64,000 bases of DNA, from NCBI RefSeq assembly GCF_022836845.1, contig NZ_JAJNNZ010000020.1, positions 1 to 64,000 of the forward strand. Reading direction: 5' to 3'. The notes below the pieces were generated by a model, which saw only the letters and a program-made list of their open reading frames with translations, was not told where the DNA came from and did no database searches. The translations under genes and the position numbers were made by a program. Shown one piece after another: positions 26,484 to 35,850 of the stretch (position 1 is its first letter; each line of letters opens with the position of its first letter). The DNA is from Vibrio gelatinilyticus (lineage in GTDB: Bacteria; Pseudomonadota; Gammaproteobacteria; Enterobacterales; Vibrionaceae).

Positions 26484-26511
26484 CCTGCAGCGTCTAACCT
26501 AATGAGATAAT

Positions 26512-26537
26512 AAAAAACCGCCGAAAGGCGGTTTTTT
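26512..26537. terminator. Bidirectional terminator between cstA and tyrS
   Basis: AAAAAACCGCC-GAAA-GGCGGTTTTTT, a GNRA-loop hairpin with A and T flanks, serving both converging genes. Confidence 0.93.
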
Positions 26538-26556
26538 AGACATCAGGGTATGGTTT

Positions 26557-27744
26557 TTACTTTAGCGTAATACGTGCAAACTTGCGTTTACCCACTTGAT
26601 ATACCGCAGTTCCCGCTTCCGGGATAAGCTTGGTATCTTCAATTTTTGCGCCATCCACTTTCGCAGCACCTTGACGAATCATACGCATCGCATCTGAAGT
26701 TGAATTGACCAAGGCAGCTTCTTTTAGCAAGTTACCAATCGCAATACCTGCATCAAATTCAAACTCTGGCATTTCATCTGGAATCGCACCTTTTTGGAAA
26801 CGATTGATAAACTCTTGCTCTGCCGCATCAGCATCCGCTTCTGAGTGGAAGCGTGCAATGATCTCTTTTGCTAGTAGGATCTTAACGTCACGTGGATTTT
26901 TACCCGCTTCGATATCGGCTTTGAACTGAGCAATTTCTTCTAATGGACGGAAAGAAAGCAGTTCATAGTAGTTCCACATCAAATCATCAGAGATAGACAT
27001 GATCTTACCAAACATCTCACTCGGTGCCTCACTGATACCGATGTAGTTATTTGCTGACTTGGACATTTTCTTTTGTCCATCTAGACCAACAAGCAGTGGC
27101 ATCATAATAACAGCTTGTGGTTTCTGGCCATTTGCTTTTTGCAATTCACGACCCATCAACAAGTTGAACTTCTGGTCAGTGCCACCTAGCTCCACGTCCG
27201 TTTCCATTGCCACCGAATCATAGCCTTGCAGCAGTGGGTACATGAATTCATGAATGGCAATAGGCTGACCGTTACTGTAACGCTTCTTAAAGTCATCACG
27301 TTCTAACATACGAGCAACAGTTTGATTCGCGGCCAAGCGCAACATCCCTTCAGCACCCAATTCAGAGAGCCATTCAGAGTTAAACGCAATCTTTGTCTTC
27401 GCAGGATCAAGGATCTTGAACACTTGCTCTTTGTAAGTTTCAGCATTACGAAGTACATCTTCGCGTGTCAAAGGTGGACGAGTGGCATTCTTACCCGTTG
27501 GATCACCGACCATCGCTGTAAAGTCACCAATCAAGAAAGTAACATCATGCCCTAACTCTTGAAACTGACGTAATTTGTTAAAAATCACCGTATGACCAAG
27601 ATGGATATCAGGTGCCGTTGGATCGGCGCCTAGCTTTATACGCAGAGGTCGGTTTTCTTTAAGCTTTGCAACAAGCTCTTCTTCTGGTATTAGATCGTCA
27701 ACACCACGTTTAATTTCAGCCAATGCTGCTTCAAGGTTCGCCAT
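26557..27744 (-). CDS. tyrS: Tyrosyl-tRNA synthetase
   Basis: 395 residues of class I aminoacyl-tRNA synthetase charging tRNA-Tyr. HIGH-type motif HLGH (DIHLGHTVIF) and KMSKS-type motif KKMSKSANN are both intact. The C-terminal S4 RNA-binding domain covers about 330-395. Length and the MANLEAALAEIKRGVDDLIPE start place it in the TyrRS subfamily seen in Haemophilus and Pseudomonas rather than the 424-residue E. coli form. No leader peptide or T-box is visible, and none is expected here. Confidence 0.95.
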   Translation of the reverse strand: MANLEAALAEIKRGVDDLIPEEELVAKLKENRPLRIKLGADPTAPDIHLGHTVIFNKLRQFQELGHDVTFLIGDFTAMVGDPTGKNATRPPLTREDVLRNAETYKEQVFKILDPAKTKIAFNSEWLSELGAEGMLRLAANQTVARMLERDDFKKRYSNGQPIAIHEFMYPLLQGYDSVAMETDVELGGTDQKFNLLMGRELQKANGQKPQAVIMMPLLVGLDGQKKMSKSANNYIGISEAPSEMFGKIMSISDDLMWNYYELLSFRPLEEIAQFKADIEAGKNPRDVKILLAKEIIARFHSEADADAAEQEFINRFQKGAIPDEMPEFEFDAGIAIGNLLKEAALVNSTSDAMRMIRQGAAKVDGAKIEDTKLIPEAGTAVYQVGKRKFARITLK

Positions 27745-27871
27745 TCTTGTTCACTCCCACAGATTTGGCAAAATATAATGATTCGACATCTTACTTGAAT
27801 AGCGATGTTTTGTGAAAGCAGTTAGACTAATTGACCGTCGAATTTTTCAAATAATTAATGATCGAACCAAT

Positions 27872-29161
27872 ATGTTGTCTGTTTTTACTCGTCTTCCATG
27901 GCTTCATCGCGCTTTAATCTCACTATTTACAGCGCTAATCGTCATCGCTCTGTTTCTTCCCGACGCTGAAGAGCTAAGAGAAGACAATGACCGATTAGAA
28001 GTCGGCAAACACTATTCTTTATCCATGAACGTCAATGCGTTGTCGCCGACCCACAATATTTCGCCGACCGCGGTACTTCGGTGGGAAGAGCATACGGTGC
28101 GCTCTGGCGAAAGTGCAGCTGTATTATTTCAACGCATTGGTTTATCCGCTCGATTATTACATCAGCTTGTTTCTACCAACGGCGATATCAAAAAACAGCT
28201 CTCCAGAATGCGCCCTGGTGATAAACTGACTTTTGGCTTTAACGAAGACAACGATTTAATTCAACTAAAACGACAAATCAACGCCTTCGAAACCTTTATG
28301 ATCACGCGTTCAGGCGACAAGTTCTCCTCTAAGCTGGATAAGAAAGAAGTTAATTATCAATACAACTATGCAGAAGCCACCATCACATCTAACTTCTGGA
28401 ATTCTGGTGTTTCCGCTGGGCTAACGGCTAACCAAATCATGGAGCTCGCTGGCATTTTTGGCTGGGATATCGATTTTGCTCTCGATATTCGTTCTGGCGA
28501 TTCTTTTAAGATGCTCTATCAGGAAAAAGTAGTGGAAGGTGAAATCATTGGCCGTGGTAAGATTTTAGCAGCCATTTTTAGCAACCAAGGTGAACAATTT
28601 ACCGCAGTGCTGGATGATAAGACGGGTAATTACTATGACGAGAACGGACGCGCGATGAAAAAAGCCTTCCTTCGCTCTCCGGTCGATTTTCGTCGCGTAA
28701 CCTCAAACTTCAATCCTAATCGACGTCATCCTGTGACAGGTAAGGTTCGTGCTCACCGAGGCACCGATTACGCAGCCCCTGTTGGTACCCCTATCTGGGC
28801 AGCCGGTGATGGTATCGTTCAAAAGGCAGGCTACAATCAATACAACGGTAACTATGTGTTTATTCGCCACAGCAACACATACATCACTAAGTACCTCCAC
28901 TTGAAGAAGCGCAAAGTCAAAACAGGTCAAAGAGTCAAGCAAGGTCAGACGATTGGTACCTTAGGAGGCACGGGACGCGTCACTGGCCCCCATTTGCACT
29001 ATGAATTTTTGGTGAATGGCGTGCATAAAAACGCGCGCACGGTAAAACTGCCACAATCAAAATCACTCAAAGGTAAACAAAAACAGACTTTTATTGCTAA
29101 TTCAGAGATTCGACTGCAAAAGCTAGAGCGCTACAGCCAACTGTTGTTCGCCAGCCAATAA
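27872..29161 (+). CDS. MepM/Shy-type M23 murein DD-endopeptidase
   Basis: 429 residues from the ATG at 27872. A GTG at 27812 gives 449 residues; neither has a strong ribosome site, so the start is open. One N-terminal transmembrane anchor (ISLFTALIVIALFL). An OapA/LysM-like segment (about 75-130) carries GESAAVLFQRIGLSARLLHQL. An intermediate domain follows. The M23 domain has HRGTDYAAPVGTPIWAAGDG and TGPHLHYEF. It cleaves D-Ala-mDAP crosslinks to allow sacculus growth. It is divergent from tyrS, as mepM-like genes often are in vibrios. Confidence 0.88.
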   Translation: MLSVFTRLPWLHRALISLFTALIVIALFLPDAEELREDNDRLEVGKHYSLSMNVNALSPTHNISPTAVLRWEEHTVRSGESAAVLFQRIGLSARLLHQLVSTNGDIKKQLSRMRPGDKLTFGFNEDNDLIQLKRQINAFETFMITRSGDKFSSKLDKKEVNYQYNYAEATITSNFWNSGVSAGLTANQIMELAGIFGWDIDFALDIRSGDSFKMLYQEKVVEGEIIGRGKILAAIFSNQGEQFTAVLDDKTGNYYDENGRAMKKAFLRSPVDFRRVTSNFNPNRRHPVTGKVRAHRGTDYAAPVGTPIWAAGDGIVQKAGYNQYNGNYVFIRHSNTYITKYLHLKKRKVKTGQRVKQGQTIGTLGGTGRVTGPHLHYEFLVNGVHKNARTVKLPQSKSLKGKQKQTFIANSEIRLQKLERYSQLLFASQ

Positions 29162-29215
29162 TCGCACCCGCTCACATGCGAGCGCTTTGCTGAAAGCATG
29201 TTACAACCGGAAATA

Positions 29216-29240
29216 AAAGCCCCTCATAAGAGGGGCTTTC
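29216..29240. terminator. Bidirectional terminator between the M23 gene and the RND pump
   Basis: AAAGCCCCTC-ATAA-GAGGGGCTTT, a 10-bp perfect stem with short A and T flanks. The plus-strand T tract is short. Confidence 0.8.
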
Positions 29241-29247
29241 GTGTTCC

Positions 29248-32200
29248 TTATGCCGCTTTCACGGTGATATCGCTCGTTGATTTTCGTCGCCAGCGAAACA
29301 ATAACATTGGCTTACTATCACCGCCACGACCAAGCATTAGGAGGCATGGCGTCAGCACCAAAGTCAATACCGTTGCAAAGGCCAAGCCCCCCGCAACCGC
29401 TGTTGCCAATTGAGACCACCATTGAGTACTTGGTGCTCCAAACTCGATCTTTTGATTGATTAAGTCGATGTTCATCTCTAACACCATTGGCATGAGACCG
29501 AGGATGGTGGTAACGGTCGTGAGCAATACAGGACGCAAACGCTGAACACCGGTTCTCAAAATGGCTTCTCTTTTCGCCAGCCCGCGCTTTATCAGCTGGT
29601 TGTAAGTATCAATCAACACAATATTGTTGTTCACGACGATTCCCGCTAATGCAATGACGCCAATCCCTGACATGATGATACCAAATGGTCTTTGGAAAAT
29701 GAGCAAGCCAGCAAATACCCCCACAGTAGAAAACAATACCGCACTCAAAATCAGGAACGCCTGATAAAAACTATTAAACTGAGTAATTAAAATCAACGCC
29801 ATTACTGCTAATGCCACCATAAAAGCGGATTGCAAAAATGCCGACGAGTTCTTTTGTTCTTCGTTTTGACCACGTATCTTAAATTCCACACCACGAGGCA
29901 AATTTAGCTTCGCCAGTGCACTTTGAATATTCGGCAGCTCCAGAGCCAAGTTATAGCCTTCCGCCATATCAGCCTTAATGCTGATAATCCTTACCCCATC
30001 CATTCGCTCAATCGTATCTTGTTTGTGTTTCGGCTGGATTTCAGCGAAGTTAGTGATCGGCACCAGTCCTGCTGCAGTCTTAACTCTCAATTCATCAAAC
30101 CGTCCAATATCGCGTTTTTCCTCCGGAAAGCGTACCAAGATATCCACTTCTTCAGTCGAATCGTCTGGCAAGTAGTCGCCGATCTTTAGACCATTGGTTA
30201 AAAATTGAACCGTATTACCGACTAGGGTTGCATCGGCTGCAAAGCGAGATGCATCGTCACGCTTGATATCGATCTGCCAATCAATACCCGGTTTACTGGA
30301 AGTATCACTGATATTGGTGAACGCTGGATTATTATCCGCCCACTGACGCACTATTTTTGCCCCATCATTTAAGCCATCTGGAATACGAGCCGACAGCTCA
30401 ATCACTAGATCATTTTCAACCGGAGGACCCGCGTCAGGAAATTTATATTCAATCTCAACACCAGCAAACTTGTCCGTCACCAATTTGAGATCTTCGATGA
30501 TCGCTTTAACTCGGCGACGCTGTTGCCAATCTACAGGGGTAATCTGGATCTGCCCTATCTCATCTTTACCGCCTGTCTTGGTATAGACATGTTCAAATTC
30601 ATCATGACCTAGCATCACACGTTCAACGACGCGCATCACTTCGTCTTTTTCTTGTATAGATAAATCGCCGTGTGAGCGAACTTTCACATTGAAATAAGGA
30701 GGGTCGACTTCTGGGAAGAACTCAGCGCCAAGACCCGCTTTGTTGTAAGCAAAACCAACCGCAAAAGCGAGTAAGATGGCGCTCATCAAGATTTTCAGCG
30801 GATGCCTAAGAGCGATATCCAAGGTTAAGTAATAGAGTTTGGTAATGCCAGTCGCTTTGTCAAAGTCACCGTCATGCAAAGCCACCATTTTTTTCTGTTG
30901 TCGCTCTGAAACGTATTGGGGCTTACCAATCAACCCACCGAGCACTGGCACAAATAACAGCGCCATAACTAATGACGCTGCCAACGTTGCAATCAGCGTC
31001 AAAGGTAGGTATTTCATAAACTCACCGGTAATATCCGGCCAAAACAATAATGGAGCAAAGGCTGCCAGAGTGGTTGCTGTAGAAGCAGTAATCGGCCACG
31101 CCATACGCTTCGCAGCATCACGGTAGGCCTCTTTTCTTGGTGTGCCTTCTTGCATTCTTCTATCAGCAAACTCCGTGACAACGATGGCACCATCCACCAG
31201 CATCCCCACAGCCATGATTAACGAAAATAGCACGACGATATTGACGGTTAAGCCAAAGATAGACAGCACCAGTAGCCCTGTTAAAAATGAACCCGGTATT
31301 GAGACACCGACCAACAATGCGGTGCGAGTCCCCAATATGGCAATAATCACAATGACCACCAAAATAATCGCGGACAGGATGTTGTTTTGCAGATCATTGA
31401 GCATGATCTTCACATCCTTGGATTCATCTTTGGTAAACTTGATCTGTAAATTATTGGGCCATTCCTGTCGCATCTGCGCCTGTCGCATAACCTCTTTAAC
31501 CAGATCGACTGTGTCAATGATGTTCTCTCCAGCGCGCTTTTTCACATCGAGAACAACGGCCGATTCACCATCGAGACGAGCAAAACTTTCAGGATCACGA
31601 AACGCGCGACGCACCGTGGCAACATCACCAAAAGTAATCACCTGCTTGCCATCCACCTTGACAGGCAACTCCAGAACGTCTTTTAAAGAGTCAAATACAG
31701 ATGGGACCTTAACTGAAAAGCGACCGTAACCGGTATCCACAAAACCAGCGGCAACCACGCGGTTATTCAGTGCAATAAGGTTATAAATATCAGCCTGATC
31801 GAGGCCATAACTTTCCATGAGAAGTGGATCAACAATAATCTCGACTATGTCTTCCCTGTCACCAGCGATATCAACCTCAAGAACCTGACGAAAACCTTCC
31901 AGTTTATCGCGAAGTTGACGAGCTACTTGTACAATAGTCCGCTCAGGGACTGTACCATAGAGCACCACCGAAAGAACTGGCTGCTGGGAAGCGAAAGTAA
32001 CTTCATTGACGGTAGGTTCATCACTGTCTTCTGGAAGTTTTGGCTTCGCCAAGTCGACCGCATCACGTACATCGGCCATTGCTTTTGTTAAGTCAACACC
32101 AACATTAAATTCGAGCACCACTGAAGCATGACCTTCAGATGCTGTCGCCGACATTTCTTTTACACCTTCAATTGAGCGTAGCTCTTTCTCTAAAGGGCGC

Positions 32201-32394
32201 ACCAAAAGTCGCTCGGAATCTGTCGGTGATATGCCCTGGTGACCAACCGACACATAAATAACCGGAATAGTGATGTCCGGGCTAGATTCTTTTGGGATGG
32301 TATTGTATGTCACAACACCCGCGATTAAGATCAAAAGCAATAAAGAGATCATTGTTCTTGAACGAGACAATGCAGCATCAATAATAGAAAACAT
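29248..32394 (-). CDS. RND-family efflux transporter
   Basis: 1048 residues. Inner-membrane proton (or ion) driven pump with two large periplasmic loops and 12 transmembrane helices; the helix block AVGMLVDGAIVVTEF marks TM4. TM4 has a single Asp (D401, followed by Gly) where AcrB has an Asp-Asp pair. The TM10 motif is VVNNNIVLIDTY, lacking the AcrB Lys940. It belongs to the broad HAE1 group with MFP partner upstream. By gene order it corresponds, from memory, to V. cholerae VC0628 (VexF), a pump reported to depend on Na+, which I have not verified. No outer membrane channel gene is adjacent, so it would use TolC. Confidence 0.88.
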   Translation of the reverse strand: MFSIIDAALSRSRTMISLLLLILIAGVVTYNTIPKESSPDITIPVIYVSVGHQGISPTDSERLLVRPLEKELRSIEGVKEMSATASEGHASVVLEFNVGVDLTKAMADVRDAVDLAKPKLPEDSDEPTVNEVTFASQQPVLSVVLYGTVPERTIVQVARQLRDKLEGFRQVLEVDIAGDREDIVEIIVDPLLMESYGLDQADIYNLIALNNRVVAAGFVDTGYGRFSVKVPSVFDSLKDVLELPVKVDGKQVITFGDVATVRRAFRDPESFARLDGESAVVLDVKKRAGENIIDTVDLVKEVMRQAQMRQEWPNNLQIKFTKDESKDVKIMLNDLQNNILSAIILVVIVIIAILGTRTALLVGVSIPGSFLTGLLVLSIFGLTVNIVVLFSLIMAVGMLVDGAIVVTEFADRRMQEGTPRKEAYRDAAKRMAWPITASTATTLAAFAPLLFWPDITGEFMKYLPLTLIATLAASLVMALLFVPVLGGLIGKPQYVSERQQKKMVALHDGDFDKATGITKLYYLTLDIALRHPLKILMSAILLAFAVGFAYNKAGLGAEFFPEVDPPYFNVKVRSHGDLSIQEKDEVMRVVERVMLGHDEFEHVYTKTGGKDEIGQIQITPVDWQQRRRVKAIIEDLKLVTDKFAGVEIEYKFPDAGPPVENDLVIELSARIPDGLNDGAKIVRQWADNNPAFTNISDTSSKPGIDWQIDIKRDDASRFAADATLVGNTVQFLTNGLKIGDYLPDDSTEEVDILVRFPEEKRDIGRFDELRVKTAAGLVPITNFAEIQPKHKQDTIERMDGVRIISIKADMAEGYNLALELPNIQSALAKLNLPRGVEFKIRGQNEEQKNSSAFLQSAFMVALAVMALILITQFNSFYQAFLILSAVLFSTVGVFAGLLIFQRPFGIIMSGIGVIALAGIVVNNNIVLIDTYNQLIKRGLAKREAILRTGVQRLRPVLLTTVTTILGLMPMVLEMNIDLINQKIEFGAPSTQWWSQLATAVAGGLAFATVLTLVLTPCLLMLGRGGDSKPMLLFRWRRKSTSDITVKAA

Positions 32395-32405
32395 AACGGT
32401 GCTCC

Positions 32406-33521
32406 CTAACTGGATGTGTTGTCATCGGCAATCTTGTTCGCATCTTCGACACTGATTGCTTCAACACGATCACCATCACGAACAAAACCTTGACCTAAAA
32501 CGATGATATCGACTTTATCGCCCAGTCCTGTCAACCAAACTCCGTCTTGCTCCGCTTTCACGATTTGAATCGGCACGAACACCACTTGCTGGTCGCGCAG
32601 TATCTTAACGCCTAAGTTTCCGCTTTCATCAAGAGCGAGCATTGCTGGGGTAATTTTAATTGCCGCCTTTTTCTCTAAGCTCAACTCGACTTCGGCACTC
32701 ACACCGGCAGGGATGCGTTTATTAGGGTTAGGGATCTCAATTTCGATCGCAAAGGTGTTCGTAGCAATTGAAGACACTCTCGAAATGTAGCGAAGTTTGC
32801 CCGTTACCTGTTCGTCATTAATAAAACGCACTTTAGAGGCTTGATTCTGAGTCAACTGCTGAATGTGTCTTTCACTCACATCAGCTTCAATCACCAATTT
32901 CTGAAGATCGATCACGGTAGCAACAGGATCCCCCACCCCAACAAAATCACCCACTTCAATGAACAAGTGATCGACAATGCCATTAAACGGCGCCTTTACA
33001 CTGGTATTTCTCAATGCCAACTTTGCCGCGCTGACCATGGCTTTCGCTTCTGTTAGGTTTGCCGAGGCCGTTGCGTAAGCGACTTCGCCTTGTAGCCCTT
33101 TACTTTTTAATGAGTTTGAAGCATTAAACTCTTGCTGACGTACATTGAGCATCGCTTTGGCACGTTCAATTTGGATTAACAAATCGCCTTTGTCAATTTG
33201 CGCAATGGCTTGCCCTTTCTTAACCTCATCACCTTTACGAACTTCCAATCGGACAATTTTTCCGGCAATTTCAGCGCCGAGTTTTGCCGTCTTATCGGGG
33301 GCGGTGCGGCCGTACAATTCAATTTTTTTATCTACATTTTCAGCGATGAAGCTTTGGTAGACAACGCGAGCCAAAGGGACTTGTGGTTCATCAGATTGTG
33401 TGGATGGTTCTTCTGCTTTTAAAACGCCAAGCCCTAACCAGATACCTAAAAGGAGTAACAGAATTGTGGACACGAGCCACGGGCGTTTCGAAAAAAAGCC
33501 CCTCGATGAGGTGACAGACAT
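32406..33521 (-). CDS. RND efflux periplasmic adaptor (membrane fusion protein)
   Basis: 371 residues. N-terminal anchor (PWLVSTILLLLLGIWLGLGVL). Biotinyl-lipoyl-like halves surround an alpha-helical hairpin: LGAEIAGKIVRLEVRKGDEVKKGQAIAQID, then NTSVKAPFNGIVDHLFIEVGDFVGVGDPVATV. The beta-barrel domain follows. It bridges the pump to the outer membrane channel. Its stop lies 11 bp before the pump start, so the two form an operon. Probable VexE counterpart by position. Confidence 0.9.
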   Translation of the reverse strand: MSVTSSRGFFSKRPWLVSTILLLLLGIWLGLGVLKAEEPSTQSDEPQVPLARVVYQSFIAENVDKKIELYGRTAPDKTAKLGAEIAGKIVRLEVRKGDEVKKGQAIAQIDKGDLLIQIERAKAMLNVRQQEFNASNSLKSKGLQGEVAYATASANLTEAKAMVSAAKLALRNTSVKAPFNGIVDHLFIEVGDFVGVGDPVATVIDLQKLVIEADVSERHIQQLTQNQASKVRFINDEQVTGKLRYISRVSSIATNTFAIEIEIPNPNKRIPAGVSAEVELSLEKKAAIKITPAMLALDESGNLGVKILRDQQVVFVPIQIVKAEQDGVWLTGLGDKVDIIVLGQGFVRDGDRVEAISVEDANKIADDNTSS

Positions 33522-33677
33522 GTAAGATCCTTCTTAATTTATAGTTCTATATCGCTAGCCAAAGCAATTTATGGACTAAGCCAATTATCCTATTGCAAAG
33601 CGTCCATTTTTCTTTGCTGATAAATTCTACACCTTTACTGTACGTATTCTATTTGATTTTGGTTCTATTAAAGAAAA

Positions 33678-33706
33678 AAAAGAGACGTTAACCGTCTCTT
33701 TTTTAA
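33678..33706. terminator. Terminator between erpA and the efflux operon
   Basis: GAGACG-TTAAC-CGTCTC flanked by a long A run on the left and TTTTTT on the right. On the minus strand this ends erpA, just past its stop. Confidence 0.85.
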
Positions 33707-33710
33707 TGAA

Positions 33711-34052
33711 TTACACGCTAAATGAAGCTCCACAACCGCACGTTGTCGTTGCATTGGGGTTATCAATGAAGAATCGGGCTCCTTCCAGTCCTTCGGTATA
33801 GTCGACAGTACCGCCGACCAGATATTGTAAGCTCATGGGGTCTACCACTAAAGTGACGCCCTCTTTTTCTATCGTCGTGTCACCTTCATTGACGTTCTCG
33901 TCAAAAGTGAACCCATACTGAAAACCACTGCAACCGCCACCTGTAATATACACGCGCAGTTTTAGGTTTGGATTTTCTTCTTCTGAAATCAATACATTAA
34001 CGCGCTGCGCCGCTGCATCAGAAAAAGAAAGTGGAATAGCTACATCACTCAC
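33711..34052 (-). CDS. erpA: Iron-sulfur cluster insertion protein ErpA
   Basis: 113 residues of the A-type carrier family. It delivers Fe-S clusters to enzymes such as IspG. Three conserved cysteines are present: GGGCSGFQY and the C-terminal TTCGCGASF. The start is the GTG at 34050-34052, since GAGG lies six bases before it and the E. coli protein begins at the equivalent residue. An upstream in-frame GTG at 34064 would add four residues. Confidence 0.95.
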   Translation of the reverse strand: MSDVAIPLSFSDAAAQRVNVLISEEENPNLKLRVYITGGGCSGFQYGFTFDENVNEGDTTIEKEGVTLVVDPMSLQYLVGGTVDYTEGLEGARFFIDNPNATTTCGCGASFSV

Positions 34053-34172
34053 AAGAAACCTCACTCACCTATTGCATATCAGCAACGGCCTCAACAGACT
34101 TGTCGAGCCGACTTAATATACATAGCCAATTTTCACTTTGGCCTACTTAATTTACTCATTGTCCGGGGATTA

Positions 34173-34205
34173 TCTAATACCTGAGTGTTGCGTTCAAGTA
34201 TTAGA
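34173..34205. repeat. Inverted repeat between erpA and hemL
   Basis: TCTAATACCTGA (34173-34184) and TCAAGTATTAGA (34194-34205) pair over 12 bp with one mismatch across a 9-base spacer. No T run follows on either strand, so it is not a terminator. It is likely an operator or a leader hairpin of hemL. The rest of the 283-bp erpA/hemL gap shows only a possible -10 (TACAAT near 34291). Confidence 0.6.
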
Positions 34206-34335
34206 CGAATAGAGATGTCATTTTCTGCGTTTTGGTTCTACCGATTCTAGAAAATGTGCTCAAAACACTTCTCCAATTGAAGAGTCCATGTACAATGCCT
34301 GTCAATTGGTCGAACAACGAAAAGAGGATATTTCC

Positions 34336-35628
34336 ATGACCAAATCAGCAGACTTGTATCAAAAAGCTCAACAGACCATCCCTGGTGGTGTTAATTCACC
34401 TGTCCGTGCATTTAATGGTGTAGGTGGCTCACCCATCTTCATCGAACGCGCAGATGGTCCGCTGATTTTTGATGCTGACGACAAAGCATACATCGACTAT
34501 GTAGGTTCATGGGGTCCGATGATTCTCGGCCACAACCATGTCGTTATTCGCGATGCTGTGATCAAAGCAGCACAACGCGGTCTTAGTTTTGGTGCACCTA
34601 CCGAAATGGAAATCAACATGGCAGAGCTTGTTTCTGAGCTTGTTCCTTCTATGGAACAACTGCGTATGGTGAGCTCTGGTACTGAAGCCACCATGAGTGC
34701 CATTCGACTTGCACGTGGTTTCACTAATCGTGACAAAATCCTTAAATTTGAAGGCTGTTACCATGGTCACGCGGATAGCCTATTAGTTAAAGCTGGTTCT
34801 GGTGCTCTGACTCTAGGTCAACCTAGCTCTCCAGGTGTTCCTGCTGACTTTGCGAAACATACTCTCACAGCACGCTTTAATGATCTTGAATCAGTCAAAG
34901 AGCTGTTCGCTGCAAACAAGGGCGAAATTGCCTGCATCATTGTTGAGCCTGTCGCAGGCAACATGAACTGCATCCCACCAGTAGAAGGCTTTCATGAGGG
35001 TCTTCGTCAAATCTGTGATGAAGAAGGTGCGTTATTGATTTTTGATGAAGTAATGACTGGCTTTCGTGTCGCACAAGGCGGTGCGCAAGCGTATTACAAC
35101 ATTAAACCAGATCTGACGACTCTTGGAAAAGTCATTGGCGGTGGTATGCCTGTTGGTGCCTTTGGTGGTCGTAAAGATGTAATGCAATACGTAGCTCCTA
35201 CGGGGCCGGTTTACCAAGCAGGTACCCTTTCTGGTAATCCGATCGCAATGGCTGCCGGCTACGCTTGTCTTTCTGTCTTAAAGCAAGATGGCAATGAAAA
35301 ACGTTTGGCTCAAACGACTAAACAACTTGCTGATGGCTTCAAAGAGTTGGCTGACAAGCACAATATTCCACTACTAGTGAATCAAGTCGGCGGCATGTTT
35401 GGCTTCTTCTTCACCGACCAAGAAAGTATCACCTGCTACGAAGATGTCACAAAGTGCGACGTTGATCGATTCAAGCGATTCTTCCACTTAATGCTTGAGC
35501 ATGGCGTTTATTTGGCACCATCAGCATACGAAGCAAGCTTTACGTCTCTTTCTCATGGTCCAAAAGAAATTGAAGCAACACTCGAAGCTGCTGATCGCTG
35601 TTTTGCGATGCTGGCCCAAGAAGCCTAA
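34336..35628 (+). CDS. hemL: Glutamate-1-semialdehyde 2,1-aminomutase
   Basis: 430 residues, a PLP enzyme that moves the amino group of glutamate-1-semialdehyde to give 5-aminolevulinate, the C5 route to haem. Schiff-base lysine K265 stands in TTLGKVIGGGMPVGAFGGR. IPGGVNSPVRAF and MVSSGTEATMSAIRLAR are typical. The ATG at 34336 has AGAGGA upstream; a longer frame from 34288 is not supported. Confidence 0.97.
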   Translation: MTKSADLYQKAQQTIPGGVNSPVRAFNGVGGSPIFIERADGPLIFDADDKAYIDYVGSWGPMILGHNHVVIRDAVIKAAQRGLSFGAPTEMEINMAELVSELVPSMEQLRMVSSGTEATMSAIRLARGFTNRDKILKFEGCYHGHADSLLVKAGSGALTLGQPSSPGVPADFAKHTLTARFNDLESVKELFAANKGEIACIIVEPVAGNMNCIPPVEGFHEGLRQICDEEGALLIFDEVMTGFRVAQGGAQAYYNIKPDLTTLGKVIGGGMPVGAFGGRKDVMQYVAPTGPVYQAGTLSGNPIAMAAGYACLSVLKQDGNEKRLAQTTKQLADGFKELADKHNIPLLVNQVGGMFGFFFTDQESITCYEDVTKCDVDRFKRFFHLMLEHGVYLAPSAYEASFTSLSHGPKEIEATLEAADRCFAMLAQEA

Positions 35629-35650
35629 CGTCTAACCACATTGATTTTTA

Positions 35651-35674
35651 AAGGCAGCGCACGCTGCCTTTTTT
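35651..35674 (+). terminator. hemL terminator
   Basis: AAGGCAGCG-CA-CGCTGCCTT with further T, a compact intrinsic terminator. Confidence 0.9.
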
Positions 35675-35850
35675 GATCTTTCTATCTGTTATTCTCACAG
35701 CTTCCTCCTCTGTTGCTCTAGACTATAGTCATTGATAAGCCACCACTTTCGGGTCATGATATGTTCTGTACAACGGAAGAGTAACTGATTGGTGTTACTG
35801 TCATTTGTGTCACCAAACTAATCTAATTTAACGCACAAGAAGGGTTTCAA

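Noticed and set aside
31142..31729. 195-codon plus-strand frame inside the RND pump gene
   Set aside because: It is antisense to strongly conserved pump sequence, has no ribosome site and a low-complexity Ser/Thr-rich composition. It is a shadow of the real gene.
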